Source of the DNA: Croceibacterium sp. TMG7-5b_MA50
Lineage (GTDB): Bacteria; Pseudomonadota; Alphaproteobacteria; Sphingomonadales; Sphingomonadaceae
Assembly (NCBI RefSeq): GCF_039830145.1
Contig: NZ_CP156082.1
Span: 2,932,001-2,996,000 of the forward strand
Direction: 5' to 3'
DNA: 64,000 nt
Below the pieces are notes generated by a model. That model was not told the DNA's origin. It saw only the letters and a program-made list of their open reading frames with translations, and did not search any database. Made by a program: the position numbers and the translations under genes. Positions 43,959 through 51,754 of the stretch are shown in pieces (the stretch's first letter is position 1; each line of letters begins with the position of its first letter).

Positions 43959-45341
43959 TCAACTGGCCGTTCCGGCGGTGAACACCAGGCCCTGGCCATT
44001 GCCGCCATCCAGCGGGGAGCCGCCACGCAGCATGGCGATGACCTCGGCCCCGGCCAGCAACACCGGGCCATAACCATGCGCGGCCCGGACATGGCGTGGG
44101 CGATAGTAGTAGAAGGCGGGGTCGAACGCGACGCCGGTGCCGACGCAGACATCCTCCACCTCTCCGGCGGCGTTGATCTTGGTCGAAACGCCGTTCCACG
44201 CCAGCATCGCGACGGGCGCATGGGCGGTCCGCTCGATCCAGCCGCGGTTGACGCCCCGCGCAATGGCGAAGGCGTACATGGCACTGGCGGATGTCTCCAG
44301 GTAGCTGTCGGGGCGGTCGAGCAACTGGTGCCACAGCCCGGTGCCGGACTGCACCCGCGCGAGACCGGTGACATGCGCCCGGTACTGCGCCAGCACGGCG
44401 TCGCGGCCCGGATGATCCTGCGGCAGCACCTCCAGCAGTTCCACCATCGCCATCAGCGCCCAGCCGTTGGCACGGCCCCAGTGGAACGCCGGATGCGGTT
44501 CCATCCCCTCGGCCCAGGCATGCATGTACAACCCGGTCTCGGGCACGAACATCCGGGCGGAGAACTGCTGGATCTGGCGGACGGCATCGTCGAAGTAGCG
44601 CCGCTCCCCGGTCAGTGCCCCCATCTGCGCCAGCCCCGGCACGCTCATGTAAAGGTCGTCCAGCCACAGCGTGACCGGCAGGGGCCGCTGGCGCGCCAAG
44701 GTCTTGTCCGGCATGCGGAACTGGCGGTTGCTGATCCAGTCCAGGTACACGTCGATCTGCGGGCGGACGTTCGCGTTGGCGAGGTTCGCCCGCTGCGCCT
44801 TGATCAGCGCGGCCGACATGGCGCCGGAATCATCCAGCCGGTCGGGCGCCAGCATGTTGCGCACCGGCGTCGCGCGCGCATCGCCGCCCTGTGCGCGATA
44901 GCGAGCGGCGACGTCCGACACGAAGTTGATCCGCTCCGCCGCGTAATTGGTATAGCGCGGATCGCGGGTGATCTCCCCCGCCAGCAGCGCGCCGGCATAG
45001 GTCACGCCCCATTCGTAGCTGGTCAGCAGGAAGCCCGGCCGCAGCTTTGACTGGCCGTTTGCCGCATCCAGCGCGACGGAACGCCCTGCGCCATCCATCA
45101 GCCCGACCGGCGTGTCCTGTTCGATGAAGGCGAGCACGCGGTCCATCGCGGTCTTCACCGTCGCCTCGGTCGGGCGCAGATAGGGCATGGGATAGGCGGG
45201 CGGCAGGCGCGTCGGCGGATCGCCCTCCCGACTGACTGGGGTGCGGTCGGCACCGGTGGCGTCGGCCGCCAATTGCGCCTGTGCCGGGTTCGCTGCCAGC
45301 CCTGCGAGCAGGATCAGCCCTGCCGCTACCGATCGCACCAT
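43959..45341 (-). CDS. GH105 unsaturated rhamnogalacturonyl hydrolase
   Basis: Exported enzyme of 460 residues. A signal peptide ends at AQAQ; the (alpha/alpha)6 barrel carries TLWLDDLYMSVPGLAQMG with the catalytic Asp of the family, MHAWAEGMEPHPAFHWGRANGW and SYLETSASAMYAFAIA. GH105 removes the unsaturated uronic acid left at the non-reducing end by pectin lyases or rhamnogalacturonan lyases; its product leads to 5-keto-4-deoxyuronate, the substrate of KduI. GGAGGGGG upstream supports the start. Divergent from GH28 over 134 nt with a palindrome between them. Confidence 0.93.
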   Translation of the reverse strand: MVRSVAAGLILLAGLAANPAQAQLAADATGADRTPVSREGDPPTRLPPAYPMPYLRPTEATVKTAMDRVLAFIEQDTPVGLMDGAGRSVALDAANGQSKLRPGFLLTSYEWGVTYAGALLAGEITRDPRYTNYAAERINFVSDVAARYRAQGGDARATPVRNMLAPDRLDDSGAMSAALIKAQRANLANANVRPQIDVYLDWISNRQFRMPDKTLARQRPLPVTLWLDDLYMSVPGLAQMGALTGERRYFDDAVRQIQQFSARMFVPETGLYMHAWAEGMEPHPAFHWGRANGWALMAMVELLEVLPQDHPGRDAVLAQYRAHVTGLARVQSGTGLWHQLLDRPDSYLETSASAMYAFAIARGVNRGWIERTAHAPVAMLAWNGVSTKINAAGEVEDVCVGTGVAFDPAFYYYRPRHVRAAHGYGPVLLAGAEVIAMLRGGSPLDGGNGQGLVFTAGTAS

Positions 45342-45400
45342 CAATCCCCCTCCATTGGCGGCTGAGCGCCGCAACTGGGAGCATAGCCCTCTCTTGCCCG

Positions 45401-45422
45401 GCTCAGCAATACGTTGCTAAGC
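45401..45422. promoter_or_regulatory. Palindromic operator candidate between GH105 and GH28
   Basis: A 22-bp inverted repeat, GCT-C-AGCAA / TACG / TTGCT-A-AGC, has 9 complementary base pairs in its arms with one mismatch and lies in the middle of the 134-nt divergent promoter. A further half-site ATTGCTGA is at 45431-45438. The size and place fit a repressor controlling both enzymes; the regulator itself is not coded in the window. Confidence 0.5.
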
Positions 45423-45475
45423 TTTCCCAAATTGCTGATGCTGATGGACAAATTCACGGGGGAGCAGGGCTGTTG

Positions 45476-46870
45476 ATGCCGCAAACGGATCGTCGCCATT
45501 TCATCGGCGGCAGCACGGCAGCGATCCTGCTGGCCGCCACGGCCCGTGCTGCGCCGGCTGACGACTGGACCCGGGCGGAGGCGATCGTCGCGCGCGTGCG
45601 GCCGCCGCGCTTTGCGGATCGCACGATCGATATCCGCGCCCACGGCGCCACCCCCGGCGGGCAGGCGTCCTGCACGGCCGCCTTCGCCGATGCAATCGCG
45701 GCCTGCGCGGCGGCGGGTGGCGGGCGCGTGCTGGTACCGGAAGGACGTTGGCTGACCGGCGCAATCCGCCTCCTCTCCGGCGTGGAGCTGCATGTCGCCG
45801 CGGGTGCGACCATCGCCTTCAGCACCGATCCCGCCGATTACCCGATCGTGCCCACCCGGTTCGAAGGGGTGGAGCTGCTGAACTATTCCCCGCTGATCTA
45901 CGCCAGCGACGTGCGCGACGTGGCCGTGACCGGCACCGGCACGATCGACGGCCAGGGCGCCGCCTGGTGGAGCTGGAGCGGCGGCGCGCGTTACGGCTGG
46001 CGCGAGGGGCTGCCCAGCCAGCGCGCCGCGCGCGCCCGCCTGTTCGCCATGGCGGAGGAGAACCGCCCGGTGGCGGAGCGCCGCTTTGGCAATGGCGACT
46101 ACATCCGGCCCAATCTCCTGCAGTTCCAACGGTGCGAGAACGTGCTGATCGAAGGGGTCACCCTGCGTGATTCCCCCTGCTGGAACGTCCATCCCGTGCT
46201 GTCGCGCAACGTGCTGATGCGCGGCGTGACGGTCACGGGCCTCGGCCCCAACAATGATGGCTGCGATCCGGAATCGGTCGACGGCATGGTGATCGAAGGC
46301 TGCACCTTTGACACGGGCGACGATTGCATCGCCATCAAGTCCGGCCGCAATGCCGATGGGCGGCGCATCGGCGTGCCCGCGCGCGACATCGTGATCCGCG
46401 ATTGCACCATGCATGCCGGCCATGGCGGCGTGGTGATCGGCAGCGAGATGTCCGGCGGGGTCGAGAACGTGTTCGCGGAACGGTGCCGGATGAGCAGCCC
46501 GAACCTGTGGTACGCCCTGCGGTTCAAGACCAATGCGGTGCGCGGCGGCCGCATCGCCCATGTCCGCGCCCGCGACATCGATGTCGGCGTGGTCGAGCGT
46601 GCGGCCATCATCTGCGACTTCAATTACGAGGAGGGCGCGAAGGGCGACTTCGTGCCCGAGCTGGACGATGTGCTGGTCGAACGGCTGGTGGCCGAAAACG
46701 CCGTGCGGGTGCTCGACGCCAAGGGGCTGCCGCAGGCGCCGATCGGCCGGCTGGCGCTGCACGATTGCCGTTTCGACGGTGTGCGAGAGGAGAGCTTCGT
46801 GCAGCGCGTGACCGAGCTCGAACTGGTGAACGTGCGCGTCAACGGGGCGCCCGTCACCACGCTGGGGTGA
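45476..46870 (+). CDS. GH28 polygalacturonase
   Basis: Exported polygalacturonase of 464 residues with a signal peptide that includes RRHFIGGS (Tat-like) and ends near ARAA. The right-handed beta-helix carries the complete GH28 set: GPNNDGCDP, GDDCIAIKSG, GHGGVVIGSE and RFKTN. It hydrolyses alpha-1,4-galacturonan links, likely exo-acting on oligogalacturonides by the extended N-terminal region. The ATG at 45476 has GGGGGAG upstream. It meets the second GH28-like gene head-on with adjoining stops. Confidence 0.93.
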   Translation: MPQTDRRHFIGGSTAAILLAATARAAPADDWTRAEAIVARVRPPRFADRTIDIRAHGATPGGQASCTAAFADAIAACAAAGGGRVLVPEGRWLTGAIRLLSGVELHVAAGATIAFSTDPADYPIVPTRFEGVELLNYSPLIYASDVRDVAVTGTGTIDGQGAAWWSWSGGARYGWREGLPSQRAARARLFAMAEENRPVAERRFGNGDYIRPNLLQFQRCENVLIEGVTLRDSPCWNVHPVLSRNVLMRGVTVTGLGPNNDGCDPESVDGMVIEGCTFDTGDDCIAIKSGRNADGRRIGVPARDIVIRDCTMHAGHGGVVIGSEMSGGVENVFAERCRMSSPNLWYALRFKTNAVRGGRIAHVRARDIDVGVVERAAIICDFNYEEGAKGDFVPELDDVLVERLVAENAVRVLDAKGLPQAPIGRLALHDCRFDGVREESFVQRVTELELVNVRVNGAPVTTLG

Positions 46871-48460
46871 TCACCGCCTGTCCATGTCCGCCACGCCCCG
46901 GATGCCGGCGCTGCGGAACCGCCGGACATCATGCAGGGCAAACGCTTCCGCATCGCGTGGCAGGCGCAGGCGGAACAAGTCGGCATCCTCCACATCCTGC
47001 AGCCAGATGGCCGGGCGCGGGTCGGGTGCGGCGACCTGCACCTCCACATTGCTGAGCGCCAGGTTGCGCACGTGCCGCGCGAACAGGCCGGTCGCCGGCA
47101 GGTCGCCGAACATCGTCGCCTCGGGATAGCCGAGTTCGTTCTCCGGCGGCTGCAGCTTCGCCATCGCCGCCGGCGCGCCGCCCACCTGATGCAGCAGCGT
47201 GTCGCTGATCTGCACGTCGGTGATGGGCCGTTCGGCCAGCCCAGCGATGACGGCCGGCAATTGGCTGCCGCCGGAACTGACGAGGTTGCTGATCAGCACG
47301 CGCTGCACCGAGCCCAGCGGGCGCCCGGCAGGCCCGCGCATCCGCTTTCCCAGCCGCAGGAAGAACGCGCCATGCACGATCCCGCGCATGGTGATGTTGC
47401 TGATCGTCACATCTTCCAGCATCCCGCCATCGACGGTCTCCAGCGCGATCCCGCGGCTATCCTCGAACACGCAGTTCGTGATGGCGATGTTGCGGAAGCC
47501 GCCATTGCTCTCCGTCCCGAACTTGATCCGGCCATGGATCAGCGGGGCGAAGTCGGCCGGCATCTTGCGCCACGTGCCATCCAGGACCGAACCGATTTGG
47601 TAATTGCCGGTCACCAGGCAATCGCTGATCGTCACGTTCTCCGTCACGCGGGGATAGCCCAGCGCGAAGCTGGACTTGGGGCAGATCGCGTCGTCATACG
47701 GGGCGTTGACGGTGCAATTGGTGACCCGCACATTCTTGCAGCAATCGATGTCCAGCCCGTCGCGGTTGGTATCGATCAGCAGGTTGTCGATGGTGAGGTT
47801 GTCCACGCCGGTCGCCAGCAGCGCGAACCACCCGCCTTCCAGCAGCTTGAAGTCACGCAGCAGGACGTTGCGGCAATTCTTCAGCGCGATGGCCTTGTTG
47901 GCGGTGCCGGGACCCGTCGGGTCCTGCAACCAATTGTCCTTGCCATCGCCCCGGCCCAGACCCTTGCCCCAGATCAGCCCTTCGCCGGTGATCGCGACGT
48001 CATGCAGGCCATCGCCCCAGATGAAGCTGTTGCGCCAGTGGCTGTGGCCGAAATCTTGGAAGCCTGTCGCCCGCGGGTCCTGCTCCTCCGCCAGATCATA
48101 CCCGTTCTGCCCGTCTGCCGGTGCAGGTGCCGCCAGCAGGGTGGCGCCCTGCGCCAGATGGAGCGTGATGCGGCTTTCCAGCCTGATCGTGTAGGCGGCG
48201 TAGGTGCCGGCGGGGAAATGCAACGTGCCGCCGCCGGCAGCCGCCAGTTCCGCGATGGCGCGGTTGATGGCGGGCGTGTCGATGGCGATGCCATCGCCCA
48301 CCGCGCCGAAGCGGCGCACGTCCACCGCCCCATCGGGCGCCGCGCCGGTGCGGGATCGCGCGGCTTGCGCCCCTGCCGCCGTGGGACGCAGCAGGGCCGC
48401 GCTCGCCAGGGCCAATCCACCACCCAGGGCTGCCCGCCGGTCCAGCAGCGTCGCGCGCAT
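46871..48460 (-). CDS. GH28-like beta-helix glycosidase lacking the GHG motif
   Basis: Exported beta-helix protein of 529 residues, signal peptide with RRAALGGG (Tat-like). The opening VRRFGAVGDGIAIDTPAINRAI is that of the pectinase-type beta-helix; TNRDGLDIDCC and APYDDAICPKSS match the first two GH28 motifs, but GHG is replaced by GNYQIGS, and RIK is seen as GRIKFGTES. It probably acts on rhamnogalacturonan or another decorated pectin piece. The start overlaps the TonB receptor stop by one base (TGATG), so both are one operon. Confidence 0.85.
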   Translation of the reverse strand: MRATLLDRRAALGGGLALASAALLRPTAAGAQAARSRTGAAPDGAVDVRRFGAVGDGIAIDTPAINRAIAELAAAGGGTLHFPAGTYAAYTIRLESRITLHLAQGATLLAAPAPADGQNGYDLAEEQDPRATGFQDFGHSHWRNSFIWGDGLHDVAITGEGLIWGKGLGRGDGKDNWLQDPTGPGTANKAIALKNCRNVLLRDFKLLEGGWFALLATGVDNLTIDNLLIDTNRDGLDIDCCKNVRVTNCTVNAPYDDAICPKSSFALGYPRVTENVTISDCLVTGNYQIGSVLDGTWRKMPADFAPLIHGRIKFGTESNGGFRNIAITNCVFEDSRGIALETVDGGMLEDVTISNITMRGIVHGAFFLRLGKRMRGPAGRPLGSVQRVLISNLVSSGGSQLPAVIAGLAERPITDVQISDTLLHQVGGAPAAMAKLQPPENELGYPEATMFGDLPATGLFARHVRNLALSNVEVQVAAPDPRPAIWLQDVEDADLFRLRLPRDAEAFALHDVRRFRSAGIRGVADMDRR

Positions 48461-51400
48461 CAGAACCGCACCGCCGCGCCCAGGAAGAATTCGGTGCCCA
48501 GCACGTCGTAGGTGGCGGTGTAGGTGTTGGCGTTCGGCCCCTGCGTGGTGATGGGCGGATTGTTGTCGAACAGGTTGTTGATGCCGCCGAACAGCTCGAA
48601 CCGGTCGGCAGGGTTCCAGCTGAAGGACAGGTCGACATAGCCCTGCGCCGGCAGCCGGGGATAGGCGATGTTCTCCAGCGCGGGTGTCGTCGCCGAACCC
48701 TGCCGCAGCGGCACGATGTAGCGGTCGGTCGTGACCGGGCCGACATAGCGGTAGCGCAGGCTGAGGGCGACGTCCTCCACCGTCCAGGTCGCGCGGGTCA
48801 GCCCGCGCCAGCGGGGCAGCGGCTGGCCGCAGGCCGGGCCGAACGATCCGGCGCAGCGGTTCACGATGTCGGGCAGGGCGGCGACGGGCGTGGTGTCGAA
48901 GCTGTCCAGCCAGGTGAAGTCCGCCGCCAGGTCCAGCCGGCTGGTGCTGCCGATCGCCGGAAAGCCGAACGGCAGGTCGGTGGAATAGCGGGCGGCGAAG
49001 TCGATGCCGCTGGTCTGCAGCAGGCCGGTATTGGCGTTCAGCACCTGCAGGGCGAAGGGATCGTTGATCTCCCCGGTCTGCGGGTTGCGGCGCACCGCCT
49101 GGCAGAACTCGCTGCCGGCATCCTGGATCACCAGATAACACAGGTTCAGCGTGTTCTGCGCGCTTCCACCCAGGGCCGCGATCGCGCCTTCCAGCGTGAT
49201 GTCGAAATAGTCGGCGCTGAGCGACAGGCCCGGCGCGAAGCCGGGCGTCACCACGATGCCGGCGGTCCAGGTGTCCGACACCTCCTCCTGCAGATTGGGG
49301 TTGCCGCCGAAATCGGCCGGGAAGATGTTGTTGGGCTGCACGCCGGCGCCGAACACCAGGTCCGCCGGCACCCCGGTGGCGATGCACAATTGGCGGATCG
49401 CATCGGTGCGTTCGCTGCTGTTGCCTCGGCCGGAACATGGATCCGTCGCCGCGCCGACCACCCGGTTGCGGCCGCCGAACAGTTCGCCGACGCTGGGCGC
49501 GCGGATCGCCCGCTGGTACTGGCCGCGCAGCAGCACGTCGGACACGGGCTGCCATTCCAGCCCGCCGAGATAGGTCCACACGCCCCCGACCCCGTCGAGA
49601 TCGTAGGACGAGTAGCGGAAGGCCGCGTTGGCGGTCAGCCGGTCGAAGAATGGCTGGTCGCGCAGCAGCGGCACCCGCACCTCCCCGAACACTTCCTTCA
49701 CCCCGACGCTGCCTTCGGTCGGCAGACCCGGGTTGAAGCCGGCGACGTCGCCTGACGACAGGAAGCTGTCGGGCACGAAGCGGGTGGAGGTCTTGCGCCA
49801 TTCCGCCCCCAGGCTGAAGCCGAGCGCCCCGGCCGGCAACTGGACGGCGGTGCCGGTCAGGCTCGCCTGTGCCACCTGCTGCGTGGCGACGGTGCTGTTC
49901 GACGCGCCGATGGCGATGGCGGTGCGGCACGCATCGGACACGTTCTGGCCGAAGATGTTGCACACCGGCGCCGCGCCGCCCTGCGACAGCAGCGATGCCT
50001 GCAGGCGGCTGCGGCTGATCGCGTTCTGCAGCAGCAGCGTGCCTTCGCTGCGGCTGTAGGTGTAATAGGCATCGTACCGCAGGTCGGTCAGCGCGTTCTC
50101 GCCCAGCGATCCCAGATCACCCCTGACACCCAGCGCCACGCGGAACACGTTGCGCCGCTCCGTCGCCTGCCGCGGTCCGACCTCGACATAGCGGCGGCCC
50201 GCGGTGACCACCGCCAGCCCGTCGCCCGGCGTGGTCGTGCGCGTCGTGGTGCCGCTGGTGACGGTCGCGGGCCCACGCTCCGCCAGGTCGAGCTGGCGCA
50301 GCACCTCCTGCAATTGCGGTGTCAGATAGGGGTTGCGGACGTCGAACAGCGTGGGGCTGCCGACATTGGTCGGCGCAAGCTGCGCCGCGACTTCGTTGTT
50401 CGAGTAATGCAGTTCGAGATAGCCGGTGACGCTGTCGGTGAAGTCGTAATGGCCAAAGCTGTTGATCATCCACCGGCGCTGCGGCTGGCGCAGGTAATTG
50501 TCGGGGCCGAGATTGAAGTCGTCCTGCGGCGTCAGCGCCGGGCGTGCCGCGCCGCCGGCATCGTCGAAGGTGAAGCCGCGACTGCCCAGCCCGCTGAGGC
50601 CGGCGGCGGCATAGGCGGCGTTCAGCGCCGCATTGGTCCCGCCGAACGCCGGAATGCCGGAGAAACGCCCATTGGGAATGTCGCCGCTGCCCCCGCGGAT
50701 GAAGCCCGGCTCGCCCCCGGCGGCGCGGCAGGTTTGCCCGGCCGGTGGGGAGAACGGCGTACCGGCGCTGCTGGCGCTGCCGCTGCCCGCCACGGTACAG
50801 CCATCGTTGAGGGAATCGAAGGCGAAGCTGCCGCGTTCGCCGCGGGTTATGGAGCCGCGATCGAGATAATTGCCCGAAACGACCAGGTTGCCGCGCCCAT
50901 CGGCGAAATTGCCGCCCAGCGTCAGGTCGACGTTCACCACCGGCGTACCGGTGGGTCCGTCCAGATTGACTTGCCCGCGCGCCTCCACGCCCTCCCAGTC
51001 TTCGCGGATGATGAAGTTGACGACACCCGCGATCGCGTCGGAGCCGTATACCGCGCTGGAGCCGCCGGTGACGATCTCGGTCCGGGCGATCAGGCTTGTG
51101 GGGATGGTGTTGAGATCGACGACCTGTTCCGGGCCGTAGATCGCGAAGCGGCGACCGTTCACCAGCACCAGATTGCGCTGTGCGCCGAAGCCGCGCAGGT
51201 TTACGTCGGCGATGCCGCCCGGGACCGTGTTGCTGAACGCATTGCCGAGTTGCGAGCCCACGGCCTGCGGCAATTGCACCAGCGTCCGTTCGATATTCAC
51301 GTTGCCCGCCAGCTTGATCGCCTCTTGGTCCACCACCGCCAGCGGGGTCGGCGAATCGAAGCCGTCGCGGGCGATCCGCGATCCGGTGACCACGATCGGC

Positions 51401-51552
51401 GTGCCTTCCGCGGTATCCTCGGCCGGGGTGTCCGATGCGGTGACGGCGTCCTGTGCGCGGCTGGCGCCTGCCGGCAACAGGCCGCAACACAGTGCGGCCA
51501 GCGTGGAAGTGCCAAGCAGCATCGTACGCACGTGGTGGCGCGAAAGGCTCAT
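48460..51552 (-). CDS. TonB-dependent receptor (pectin locus, second)
   Basis: Receptor of 1,030 residues. A signal peptide ends at SRAQ, the TonB box PIVVTGSRIARDGFDSPTPL is at about 50-70, the plug has LRGFGAQRNLVLVNGRRF and TGGSSAVYGSDAIAGVVNFI, and the barrel ends EFFLGAAVRF. The GSRI-type plug is frequent in polysaccharide-utilisation receptors of alphaproteobacteria. GGGAGAG just before 51552 decides this start over one 21 nt upstream. A LacI-type palindrome lies 32-45 nt upstream. Operon with the GH28-like gene. Confidence 0.93.
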   Translation of the reverse strand: MSLSRHHVRTMLLGTSTLAALCCGLLPAGASRAQDAVTASDTPAEDTAEGTPIVVTGSRIARDGFDSPTPLAVVDQEAIKLAGNVNIERTLVQLPQAVGSQLGNAFSNTVPGGIADVNLRGFGAQRNLVLVNGRRFAIYGPEQVVDLNTIPTSLIARTEIVTGGSSAVYGSDAIAGVVNFIIREDWEGVEARGQVNLDGPTGTPVVNVDLTLGGNFADGRGNLVVSGNYLDRGSITRGERGSFAFDSLNDGCTVAGSGSASSAGTPFSPPAGQTCRAAGGEPGFIRGGSGDIPNGRFSGIPAFGGTNAALNAAYAAAGLSGLGSRGFTFDDAGGAARPALTPQDDFNLGPDNYLRQPQRRWMINSFGHYDFTDSVTGYLELHYSNNEVAAQLAPTNVGSPTLFDVRNPYLTPQLQEVLRQLDLAERGPATVTSGTTTRTTTPGDGLAVVTAGRRYVEVGPRQATERRNVFRVALGVRGDLGSLGENALTDLRYDAYYTYSRSEGTLLLQNAISRSRLQASLLSQGGAAPVCNIFGQNVSDACRTAIAIGASNSTVATQQVAQASLTGTAVQLPAGALGFSLGAEWRKTSTRFVPDSFLSSGDVAGFNPGLPTEGSVGVKEVFGEVRVPLLRDQPFFDRLTANAAFRYSSYDLDGVGGVWTYLGGLEWQPVSDVLLRGQYQRAIRAPSVGELFGGRNRVVGAATDPCSGRGNSSERTDAIRQLCIATGVPADLVFGAGVQPNNIFPADFGGNPNLQEEVSDTWTAGIVVTPGFAPGLSLSADYFDITLEGAIAALGGSAQNTLNLCYLVIQDAGSEFCQAVRRNPQTGEINDPFALQVLNANTGLLQTSGIDFAARYSTDLPFGFPAIGSTSRLDLAADFTWLDSFDTTPVAALPDIVNRCAGSFGPACGQPLPRWRGLTRATWTVEDVALSLRYRYVGPVTTDRYIVPLRQGSATTPALENIAYPRLPAQGYVDLSFSWNPADRFELFGGINNLFDNNPPITTQGPNANTYTATYDVLGTEFFLGAAVRF

Positions 51553-51583
51553 CAGATCTCTCCCATGCGACACGCGGTTCTAG

Positions 51584-51597
51584 TGATAGCGCTAGCG
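51584..51597. promoter_or_regulatory. LacI-type operator candidate
   Basis: TGATAGCGCTAGCG matches 12 of 14 positions of the perfect palindrome TGATAGC-GCTATCA, the general form of LacI-family operators with central CG. It lies 32 nt upstream of the second receptor start. An imperfect palindrome around CAATATTG stands further out, near 51683, towards GH43. Confidence 0.5.
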
Positions 51598-51754
51598 CCA
51601 GCACCTGCGTGTTCTACTATGTGGAAGACGGTCTGACAGGGTGGGAGATTGCTGTCAATCAGCACTAAGTTAGCGGTAACAATATTGGTGCCGCCATGCG
51701 CCAGCCCGATTGCCACGCCCGCACTCTCGCCTATGGTGACCGGGGAGAGAGAAC

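Noticed and set aside
51553-51754. Cobalamin or other riboswitch in front of a TonB receptor
   Set aside because: No conserved B12-box-like or other aptamer core was found in the leaders of the receptor genes at 25551, 43806, 51552 or 62958.
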